A stretch of 64,000 nt of DNA, taken from Jeotgalibacillus salarius (GTDB taxonomy: Bacteria > Bacillota > Bacilli > Bacillales > Jeotgalibacillaceae). The stretch spans positions 465,641 through 529,640 of the forward strand of contig NZ_SORX01000001.1 in the NCBI RefSeq assembly GCF_004405125.1, in the 5' to 3' direction. The first letter of the stretch is position 1; the number at the start of each line of letters is the position of its first letter. Position numbers and translations under genes: made by a program. This document shows, in pieces, positions 57,215 to 64,000 of the stretch. Below the pieces are notes generated by a model. That model saw nothing but the letters and a program-made list of their open reading frames with translations, searched no databases and was not told where the DNA came from.

Positions 57215-57399
57215 TTCGTGGTCCACTCCATTCAAATTTTATTATTCATATCAATATACTCGGAATTAACCTGGACGGTGATTATAATATCAGAAATTGA
57301 TCATGTTGTCACGCGTATTGTGTTTAATCGAAGCAAGTTACGTGATAAAAGCCGACTGTTTTGGTATGTTTTAAAATGAACCTTTAAGGAGGGAACAAA

Positions 57400-58044
57400 A
57401 TGTCTACTTTATTAGAGGAAATTAAAGTGTATAAAGAAACATTTAAGAAAAAAGCGCCTGAAGAAAAGCAGCGCTTAATGGCTCAGGCGACTAAAGAGCT
57501 CGAAGAATCCGGTATAGCACAGGGTTTACAAAAAGGAGATCAAATTCCTGATTTCACTCTGCCCGATGCTGCAGGACAGCAGGTTTCTATTAAAACATTA
57601 TTGGCTCAAGGGCCCGTGATTCTTACATTTTACCGTGGGGGCTGGTGCCCATATTGTAATCTTGAGTTGAAGGCTTATCAGAATAAACTGTCAGACATCA
57701 AAGGCGCTGGAGCAGAGCTCGTCGCCATCAGCCCGGAGACACCTGACGCGTCGTTGAATACGAAAGAAAAAAACAGTCTTGAATATAAGGTTTTAAGTGA
57801 TGTTGAAAATAAAGTGGCTGATCAATTCAACCTGGTTTTCAGCATGCCTGATTATCTGATTGATATTTATAAAGATTCCGGTCTTGATGTAGCTGCTCAT
57901 AACGGTAATGATGACTGGGAACTGCCTAAACCGGCAACATTTGTCATTGATTCTACAGGTGAGATTCTGTTTGCTGAAGTCGATGCTGATTACACTTATC
58001 GCACACCGCCGGAAAAAGTCATTGAATTTGTCAAAAGTATTTAA
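57400..58044 (+). CDS. Peroxiredoxin-like (AhpC/TSA) protein
   Basis: 214 residues of the thioredoxin fold. The active site YRGGWCPYCNLELKAYQ has a CxxC where ordinary peroxiredoxins have a single peroxidatic Cys. A helical N-terminal extension (residues 1-45) precedes it. AAGGAGG lies just before the ATG. Likely reduces peroxides with thioredoxin-like chemistry. Confidence 0.9.
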   Translation: MSTLLEEIKVYKETFKKKAPEEKQRLMAQATKELEESGIAQGLQKGDQIPDFTLPDAAGQQVSIKTLLAQGPVILTFYRGGWCPYCNLELKAYQNKLSDIKGAGAELVAISPETPDASLNTKEKNSLEYKVLSDVENKVADQFNLVFSMPDYLIDIYKDSGLDVAAHNGNDDWELPKPATFVIDSTGEILFAEVDADYTYRTPPEKVIEFVKSI

Positions 58045-58047
58045 ACA

Positions 58048-58084
58048 AACAGCCGGGCTCCATTTGAGGAGTCCGGCTGTTTTT
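58048..58084 (+). terminator. Terminator of the peroxiredoxin gene
   Basis: AAACAGCCGGGCTCC / GGAGTCCGGCTGTTTTT on the plus strand. Confidence 0.92.
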
Positions 58085-58994
58085 AATGATGTAGTAAATA
58101 TTGTGGCGGATGACATGCATTGACTGTTAAGTAACTTTGCCAATCTTTCCTGGACTGCGCCCATTCAACAGGATACTGCCCCCATTCCCACGAAGGATTC
58201 CAGTACCCTTCAGGATTCAGCTGTTCTGCATACCATCTCGCATTTTCTTCCACAAGATCTTCAAATTCATCATATAACGGTGAATGCGTTTTTTTAATTA
58301 ACTGCAGCGGCTGCAGTCCATATCCCTGCCACTCTTCAGGTAATTTTGTAAATTGAACGAGCTGAAAAATTTTCTGAATGATTGCAGCACTGACCTCTTT
58401 TTTTGGTGTCAATTCAGCAAGTCTGTAGTAGCACTGAATTTCATGCATGTCCCACTCTTCAATTTCATTCAATCGATTCATTACATCAGTCTCAAGTTTT
58501 GATGTAAATACGGAATTCGGCCGGCATCGCTGAAAATACCCCAGAATTTCTGCAGAAGGATTCCCCGGCGTTTTTTCAAAACCCGTCTCTCCCGCTTCAT
58601 TAACATTCCACCACGGTGCACGCGGCACATGATTGACCGTTGCGGGAACGATAGGAAACAACTTAATTTCACCATCATATTGTTTCTCTAAATAGTTGAG
58701 TGCATTTGATACCATAGGATGCTCCGGCTTGATCGGCAACTGCATTAAATATTGCAAGGCGACTGTCGTCTCAATTACGGATGAGTCTATCAGCCTTCTG
58801 TCAGGCTCAAGCGCGTGACCAAAGCCACCGTCTGCATTTTGATAGGATTCAAGTGCATGTATGACTTTTTCTGCTGAATCCAAGCCCTGCCTGAATTCAT
58901 GAAAAGCACGGTCCACTTCCCGCGCATCCCTTACTATATATAAATTAATTGCGATTTTCTGATCCTTTGTCAGGTGTTTCGTTAAAATGTTCAT
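58083..58994 (-). CDS. Alpha/alpha-toroid protein of unknown function
   Basis: 303 residues resembling prenyltransferase/squalene-oxidase repeat proteins: YQNADGGFGHALEPD near residue 51 and NPEGYWNPSWEWGQYP near the C-terminus. No DXDD cyclase motif was seen, so it is probably not a terpene cyclase. AGGGGAAG precedes the ATG. Converges on the peroxiredoxin gene. Confidence 0.78.
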   Translation of the reverse strand: MNILTKHLTKDQKIAINLYIVRDAREVDRAFHEFRQGLDSAEKVIHALESYQNADGGFGHALEPDRRLIDSSVIETTVALQYLMQLPIKPEHPMVSNALNYLEKQYDGEIKLFPIVPATVNHVPRAPWWNVNEAGETGFEKTPGNPSAEILGYFQRCRPNSVFTSKLETDVMNRLNEIEEWDMHEIQCYYRLAELTPKKEVSAAIIQKIFQLVQFTKLPEEWQGYGLQPLQLIKKTHSPLYDEFEDLVEENARWYAEQLNPEGYWNPSWEWGQYPVEWAQSRKDWQSYLTVNACHPPQYLLHH

Positions 58995-59102
58995 ATCTTC
59001 CCCTCCCGAAGTATATATTCGTGTTGATTCTGCATAATTCCTTTTTTAGAATGAGTTGTTCAGGAGAATTTTTATTATTGACAGCAAAACTGTCTAAACG
59101 GA

Positions 59103-59150
59103 GGTGATTTGAGGGGGAAAGCAACCGTCTGCAGTGCAGCGAACCGGTTA
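59103..59150 (-). repeat. Possible decayed short repeat (type A/C derivative)
   Basis: GATTTGAGGGGGAAAGCAAC followed by CGTCTGCAG resembles the short element at 28485. Low similarity. Confidence 0.35.
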
Positions 59151-59159
59151 TCATGATAG

Positions 59160-59193
59160 AAAAAGGATGAGACAGTAAAAATATGCCTCATCC
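59160..59193 (-). terminator. Terminator of argS
   Basis: GATGAGG ... CTCATCC hairpin followed by T5 on the minus strand. Confidence 0.8.
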
Positions 59194-59201
59194 CTAAGTC
59201 A

Positions 59202-60872
59202 TTACATTTTCTCCGGAGCTGCTACCCCGATCAGTTTTAGTGCATTGCTGATTGTCTGGCGCACTGCCTGAATCAGATTCAAGCGCGCTTTTGTCAGTTC
59301 AGGTGCTTCTGCATCCAGCACTTTATTCGCATTATAGAAGCTGTGGAATGCAGCTGCTAATTCATTAATATACGTTGCTACACGGTGAGGCGTACGCATT
59401 TGCGCAGATGAGCCCACCACCTGTGGAAATTCACCAAGCTTTTTCAACAGATCGATTTCTTTTTCAGTACCGATCAGTGATACATCTGCTTTGTCAGCAA
59501 AGCTGAAACCCTGCTCTTCAGCAGAACGCAGAATGCTGCAGATACGCGCGTGTGCATACTGAGCATAGTAGACCGGATTTTCGTTGGATTGAGATACTGC
59601 AAGATCCAGATCAAAGTCCATGTGGGAATCACCTGAACGCATTGCGAAGAAATAACGCACTGCATCGAGTCCAACTTCATCCACAAGCTCGCGCATCGTC
59701 ACGGCTTTCCCCGTACGTTTACTCATCTTCATTTTCTCGCCGTCTTTGTAAAGCTGAACCATTTGGATCACTTCAACTTCAAGGTTTTCCCGGTTATAAC
59801 CTAGCGCTTCAACAGCTGCTTTCATACGTGGAATGTAACCGTGATGGTCAGCACCCCAGATATTAATCACTTTATCAAAGCCGCGCTCGAACTTATCACG
59901 GTGATAAGCAAGGTCAGGTGTCAAATACGTATAAGAACCGTCATTTTTGATCAGAACGCGATCCTTATCATCACCAAGCTCTGTTGAACGGAACCATGTT
60001 GCGCCATCTTCTTCATAAATGTGGCCATTGTCTCTTAACACTTTTAGCGCATCATCAATTTTACCGCTCTTATAAAGAGACGTTTCAGAGAACCATACGT
60101 CGAAAGGTACGCGGAACGCTTCCAGGTCATCCTGAAGCTTTTTCAACTCAAATTTCAGGCCGTATGCACGGAAAAATTCGTAACGCTCTTCTTCCGATGC
60201 ATGAACGTATTTGTCACCAAATTCTTCAGCAAGTGTATTGGCAATTCCGATAATATCAGCACCCTGATAGCCGTCTTCCGGCATTTCCTTCTCCTGTCCA
60301 AGCGCCTGAAAATAACGTGCTTCAACCGATAATGCAAGATTGTGGATCTGGTTACCTGCATCATTGATATAATATTCACGCTTCACATCGTATCCTGCTT
60401 TCGCAAGGACGTTACAAAGGGAGTCACCTACTGACGCGCCGCGTGCATGTCCAAGATGCAAATCTCCAGTTGGATTTGCTGAAACAAACTCAACCTGAAT
60501 TTTTTCACCTGCACCGGTATTCGTTTCTCCATATGCTTCACCTGCAGTCAGTATTGATGGGATCAAATCTGTCAGATATGAATTATCCATGTAGAAATTA
60601 ATAAAACCTGGTCCTGCAATGTCCAGCTCTTTAATAGAAGCTTTTGACTGGTCAAAGTTTTCAACAATGTCCTGTGCAATTTGACGCGGAGCTTTCTTCG
60701 CTACGCGTGCAAGCTGCATCGCCATGTTCGTTGAAAAATCTCCATTTACTTTATCTTTCGGCGTTTCCAGAATCACTTCCGGCAGCTGCTCATCAGTTGC
60801 GAGCCCTGCTTTTAATACTGCATCTTTAATTTCCTGCTTCAATTTTTCCTGTACATCTAATGCAATGGTCAT
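59202..60872 (-). CDS. argS: Arginyl-tRNA synthetase
   Basis: 556 residues. N-terminal Arg-specific domain, HIGH-type motif in [12 protein letters not shown] near residue 138, and KMKMSKRTG as the KMSKS loop. C-terminal anticodon domain from about residue 440. Overlaps ywiB by 4 bp, as expected for a coupled pair. Confidence 0.97.
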   Translation of the reverse strand: MTIALDVQEKLKQEIKDAVLKAGLATDEQLPEVILETPKDKVNGDFSTNMAMQLARVAKKAPRQIAQDIVENFDQSKASIKELDIAGPGFINFYMDNSYLTDLIPSILTAGEAYGETNTGAGEKIQVEFVSANPTGDLHLGHARGASVGDSLCNVLAKAGYDVKREYYINDAGNQIHNLALSVEARYFQALGQEKEMPEDGYQGADIIGIANTLAEEFGDKYVHASEEERYEFFRAYGLKFELKKLQDDLEAFRVPFDVWFSETSLYKSGKIDDALKVLRDNGHIYEEDGATWFRSTELGDDKDRVLIKNDGSYTYLTPDLAYHRDKFERGFDKVINIWGADHHGYIPRMKAAVEALGYNRENLEVEVIQMVQLYKDGEKMKMSKRTGKAVTMRELVDEVGLDAVRYFFAMRSGDSHMDFDLDLAVSQSNENPVYYAQYAHARICSILRSAEEQGFSFADKADVSLIGTEKEIDLLKKLGEFPQVVGSSAQMRTPHRVATYINELAAAFHSFYNANKVLDAEAPELTKARLNLIQAVRQTISNALKLIGVAAPEKM

Positions 60873-61300
60873 TTCACAGCCTCCTTGTAATCAATTGTCA
60901 TGTTATAAGTACCTACGCTTGAGCCCTGCATTTCAAGGCCGTACGTGATTTGAAAGCGCCCATTTTCCGGATCAGGCGTTGTGTGGTCATAAGATTTCGT
61001 ATCAGTGATAAGTGACAATGTTCCATGTTCACTTTCATAGGAGCTCATCATTTTATCGCCGCGTCTGAATGCAAGTCTCATTTTAATTGCACCACTGCGT
61101 AAAATGACCGCACTGTCTTCTTCCATTTTTACAATGGTTCTGACTGTGCCGGCTTCCTGATGTTCTTCATATTTTAAATAGTGAATGTTGTTTTTTTCAA
61201 TCCATTCACCTTCAGATTGCAGGGATAGTTCTTCCTTTGAGCCATCCGGCTGTGTAATGACTGTGGTTAGATGAATGGATACGGGTGTTGCGTTGTCCAT
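60869..61300 (-). CDS. ywiB: DUF1934 beta-barrel protein YwiB
   Basis: 143 residues, all-beta pattern, same place upstream of argS as ywiB in B. subtilis. [17 protein letters not shown] at the start, [17 protein letters not shown] in the middle. Calycin-like fold is known for the family; function unknown. ATG 61300 follows GGAGTG. Confidence 0.88.
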   Translation of the reverse strand: MDNATPVSIHLTTVITQPDGSKEELSLQSEGEWIEKNNIHYLKYEEHQEAGTVRTIVKMEEDSAVILRSGAIKMRLAFRRGDKMMSSYESEHGTLSLITDTKSYDHTTPDPENGRFQITYGLEMQGSSVGTYNMTIDYKEAVK

Positions 61301-61337
61301 CGTACTCACTCCGTTTCGCTCAATTAATAACTTATCT

Positions 61338-61367
61338 ATTATAAAAGAGGGTGGTTGCAAATTGCAA
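61338..61367 (-). promoter_or_regulatory. Promoter of ywiB-argS
   Basis: Minus strand TTGCAA (61362-61367), 18-bp spacer, TATAAT (61338-61343), about 38 bp before the ywiB start. Confidence 0.6.
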
Positions 61368-61440
61368 TGGATGTGGAGGGGAATTGTAGAGAAAAATCTT
61401 GAATCGGGGAGTGCTAATATGTAGCAATTTTTTAATAACG

Positions 61441-61562
61441 GTTGATCTACGTTTCAGGCGGACGCTTTCCGGACGGAGGTTGCTGAGCCTCCTCGCCTTC
61501 GGCTGTGGGGTCTCACCTTCCCTCTAATCGTCCCGGAGTCGCCGCCTTCCACTCCGATCAAC
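61441..61562 (+). repeat. Dispersed repeat type A, near consensus
   Basis: Arms GTTGATC / GATCAAC, tip GCCTTCGGC. Upstream of the ywiB-argS promoter. Confidence 0.92.
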
Positions 61563-61600
61563 CTGAAGAAGATTATAACTTTTTAATGATTCACACTCAG

Positions 61601-61727
61601 CTGACCCTTGGAGTGTGGGACGGAGACTCCCGCCCCAGGAAGGGACAGGTGAGACTATCACGGCGAAGCCTGATGGCTCAGCGCCCGGGGGCAGGAAAGC
61701 GCAGTCCCACAAGGAAAGGGTCAGCGG
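61601..61727 (-). repeat. Dispersed repeat type B, inverted (right partner)
   Basis: Outer arms CTGACCC / GGGTCAG, inner arms GTGTGGGAC / GTCCCACA. 38 bp after the type A copy. Confidence 0.9.
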
Positions 61728-61741
61728 TTTCTAAAGATACA

Positions 61742-61780
61742 TAAAAAAGAATGACCCTCTTTAAAAAAGAGCCATTCTTA
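61742..61780 (-). terminator. Terminator of speB
   Basis: GAATGGCTCTT / AAGAGGGTCATTC followed by T6 on the minus strand. Confidence 0.85.
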
Positions 61781-61789
61781 TACAAAAAA

Positions 61790-62662
61790 TTATTTCACAA
61801 ACCCTAACAGCATTTCGCGCAGCATTTTGCTGGCTGTGTTGGCGGTTTGTTCTGATGGGTCATAAATTGGTGCAACCTCCACGAGATCGGCACCTACTAC
61901 ATTTACATCAGCTCCTGCGATGGCGTGGATGGATGCCAGCAGTTCGCGTGATGTGATACCGCCTGCGTCTACTGTTCCGGTGCCTGGTGCGTGTGCCGGG
62001 TCAAGGACGTCGATATCGATTGTGACATAGACAGAGCGTCCTGCAAGTGTTGGCAGGATTTCTTTCAGCGGTTCAAGCACTTCAAATTTCGACAGGTGCA
62101 TGCCGTTATTTTTCGCCCACTCAAATTCTTCTTTCATACCTGAACGAATTCCGAATGAGTAAACATTCTTCGGTCCGATATGTTCAGCAATTTTACGGAT
62201 TGGTGTTGAGTGTGAAAGTTCTTCTCCTTCATAATCTGTACGAAGGTCAGTATGCGCATCAAAATGAATAATCGCAAGGTCATTATATTTCTTCGCCACA
62301 GCCTTCATCACCGGCCATGAGACAAGGTGTTCTCCACCCATACCTAGTGGAAACTTTCCATCTTTTAAAAGAGAATCAACGTATTCTTCGATCAGGTCAA
62401 TGCTTTTATAAGGATTGCCGAATGGCAGCGGAATATCGCCGGCATCAAAATATTTCACTTCATCAAGGTCACGGTCAAGGTACGGGCTGTACTCTTCAAG
62501 ACCGATTGATACCTCACGGATACGGGCAGGGCCGAAGCGTGAACCCGGACGGTAGCTGACTGTCCAGTCCATCGGCATGCCGTAAATAACAGCCTGACTT
62601 TCATCGTAATTCGGGTGACTCTTAATAAAAACATTTCCTGAATACTGCTCGTCAAATTTCAT
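61790..62662 (-). CDS. speB: Agmatinase
   Basis: 290-residue ureohydrolase. Manganese ligands in GMGGEHLVSWP, HFDAHTDLRTDYEG and TIDIDVLDPAHAPGTGT. Forms putrescine from agmatine, which SpeE, encoded 12 bp upstream, turns into spermidine. Confidence 0.96.
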   Translation of the reverse strand: MKFDEQYSGNVFIKSHPNYDESQAVIYGMPMDWTVSYRPGSRFGPARIREVSIGLEEYSPYLDRDLDEVKYFDAGDIPLPFGNPYKSIDLIEEYVDSLLKDGKFPLGMGGEHLVSWPVMKAVAKKYNDLAIIHFDAHTDLRTDYEGEELSHSTPIRKIAEHIGPKNVYSFGIRSGMKEEFEWAKNNGMHLSKFEVLEPLKEILPTLAGRSVYVTIDIDVLDPAHAPGTGTVDAGGITSRELLASIHAIAGADVNVVGADLVEVAPIYDPSEQTANTASKMLREMLLGFVK

Positions 62663-62674
62663 AGAAAGCTCCTC

Positions 62675-63505
62675 CTATTCAGTTAAATCTTTCACGAATT
62701 TCGGAAGTGCAAAGGATGCATTGTGAAGTTCTTTTGTATAATACTTGGTATCAATTTCATGGAATCTTTCTTCAGCCACTTTTAACGGATCATGCTTCTT
62801 AGATCCAAGTGTGAACGCCCATAGACCGCTTGGATACGTTGGGATATTCGCCGTATAAAGACGCGTAATCGGGAAGATTTCCTTCACATCGCTCATTACC
62901 TGTTTGATCAGATCAGCTTTGAACCAGGGATTGTCCGACTGGGCAACGAAGATACCATCTTCCTTCAGCGCTTTTGAAATGCCTGAGTAGAAGCCTTTTG
63001 TAAACAGGTTAACAGCTGGTCCAACAGGCTCTGTTGAATCAACCATGATCACATCATAGATATTTTCACTTTCGGCGATATGCATAAAGCCGTCGCCTAC
63101 AATCACTTCAACGCGCTCATTTTCAAGATCCCCTGCAATTTCAGGAAGGTACTTCTTTGAGTACTCAATTACTTTTCCGTCGATTTCAACAAGTGTCGCT
63201 TTTTTCACAGATGGATGCTTTAGTACTTCACGGATCACTCCGCCATCCCCACCGCCAACGACTAGTACGTTTTCAGGGTTTGGGTGTGTGAATAGTGGTA
63301 CGTGTGCGACCATTTCGTGGTAAACGAATTCGTCTTTTTGAGATGTCATGACCATGCCGTCTAGGAATAGCATGTTGCCCCATTCTTCTGTTTCAGCCAT
63401 GTCGAGCTGTTGGAAGTCTGTTTTTTCTGAGTGAAGTGTTTGTTTGATTTTCATTGTAATACCGAAGTTTTCTGTCTGCTTTTCTGTGAACCAGAATCCG
63501 CCCAT
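62675..63505 (-). CDS. speE: Spermidine synthase
   Basis: 276 residues, as in B. subtilis. [11 protein letters not shown] start, decarboxylated-SAM site [16 protein letters not shown], and [10 protein letters not shown] with the catalytic Asp. ATG 63505 follows AAGGAG; the longer frame translates a repeat element. Confidence 0.96.
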   Translation of the reverse strand: MGGFWFTEKQTENFGITMKIKQTLHSEKTDFQQLDMAETEEWGNMLFLDGMVMTSQKDEFVYHEMVAHVPLFTHPNPENVLVVGGGDGGVIREVLKHPSVKKATLVEIDGKVIEYSKKYLPEIAGDLENERVEVIVGDGFMHIAESENIYDVIMVDSTEPVGPAVNLFTKGFYSGISKALKEDGIFVAQSDNPWFKADLIKQVMSDVKEIFPITRLYTANIPTYPSGLWAFTLGSKKHDPLKVAEERFHEIDTKYYTKELHNASFALPKFVKDLTE

Positions 63506-63543
63506 TTTGCATTTCTCCTTTAAATTTAGATTGCACTTATTAA

Positions 63544-63672
63544 CCGCTGCTGTTTTCCGTGGAGGGCTGCGCTTTCCTGCCCCCGGGCGGTGAGCTTCCT
63601 CAGGCTTCGCCTTGCGGGATCTCACCTGTCCCTTTCCGGGGCGGGAGTCTCCGCCCTCCACTCCAACCAGAA
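63544..63672 (+). repeat. Dispersed repeat type B upstream of speE
   Basis: Inner arms GTGGAGGGC / GCCCTCCAC, core GGTGAGC...TCTCACC, tip GGCTTCGCC. Confidence 0.88.
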
Positions 63673-64000
63673 GCTGAAGTGAATGAACACAATAAATGTG
63701 TGTTTAGATAAAAATTTATACATACAACCATAGCGGAACATGACACCATGGCTCAAAAACGATCATTAAATTGCTTCTAAGTCTGTTTTCCACTTCTTTT
63801 GAAATGAAAACACACATGTGAAAAAGTATAGACTTTTTTGGGGAGATTTCAAGATGTTTTTTAAAAGAATTCGGTGTACGAAGTGAACATTGTCAGGTAG
63901 GCTCAGCTCTTTGTGCACTTTGGAAACAGACTTTTGGTTTGTTGGGGGCATGAAGTGGGTCGAGCGGTGCAGCCAAAGTGGTCGGATAGGACATCGGATT
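63673..64000. other. No gene recognised at the right edge
   Basis: A frame of about 60 codons on the minus strand (63766-63951) has no good ribosome site and no recognisable product. In B. subtilis pbpG would follow here, but nothing like a penicillin-binding protein is seen before the window ends. Confidence 0.5.

Noticed and set aside
57215..57300. CymR box upstream of yrrT
   Set aside because: Only the AATTCC end matches the published motif; the inner T and A positions do not.
63766..63951. 61-codon frame near the right edge
   Set aside because: No ribosome site, composition unlike neighbours, no recognisable product.

Overview
The window is chromosomal DNA of an endospore-forming, low-to-moderate-GC Gram-positive rod of the Bacillaceae/Caryophanaceae type. 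From about 11.3 kb to the right end it follows the Bacillus subtilis ywlC-spoIIR-prmC-prfA-tdk-rpmE-rho-glpX-murA-fsa-fba-spo0F-ywjG-pyrG-rpoE-...-fadF-cls-...-argS-ywiB-speB-speE order. spo0F and spoIIR show sporulation. A marine or halotolerant genus such as Jeotgalibacillus would fit, but the genus cannot be fixed from the sequence alone. Almost every gene lies on the minus strand.

Layout. (1) 0.1-11.1 kb: an AT-richer exopolysaccharide/glycan cluster. A plus-strand UDP-GlcNAc 4,6-dehydratase converges on a nine-gene minus-strand operon (initiating sugar transferase, Wzz, flippase, membrane glycosyltransferase or polymerase, two glycosyltransferases, PglD-type acetyltransferase, DegT aminotransferase, unknown dehydrogenase). 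Together they can make and assemble a UDP-bacillosamine-type sugar. (2) 11.3-28.2 kb: conserved housekeeping block (tsaC to rpoE), with a textbook pyrG reiterative-transcription attenuator. (3) 28.6-42.1 kb: lipid and acyl-CoA catabolism. It holds a fused B12-dependent isobutyryl-CoA mutase, a TetR regulator, two acyl-CoA dehydrogenases, hydroxybutyryl-CoA dehydrogenase, thiolase, and the FadF electron-transfer protein, then cardiolipin synthase. (4) 42.5-51.9 kb: an 11-gene, overlapping cobinamide-salvage and B12-uptake operon behind a cobalamin riboswitch, which can supply the coenzyme of the mutase. (5) 52.2-57.2 kb: an MhqR-type quinone-responsive dioxygenase gene and the yrrT-luxS-mccA-mccB methionine-to-cysteine operon. 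(6) 57.4-63.5 kb: peroxiredoxin, a toroid-fold protein, ywiB-argS, speB, speE.

The most unusual content is non-coding. About 20 copies of 75-140 bp GC-rich dispersed repeats (called here types A, B and C) fill the intergenic gaps. Their arms differ between copies but stay complementary within each copy, which indicates conservation of structure rather than sequence. In at least six gaps a type A copy is followed by an element in the opposite orientation. Separately, four intergenic loci carry degenerate tandem repeats with a strict 21 bp period (two DNA helical turns) and mostly different unit sequences. I found no insertion sequence, prophage, CRISPR array, rRNA or complete tRNA. A 41-nt piece of a tRNA-Val(GAC) gene is present at 38.4 kb.
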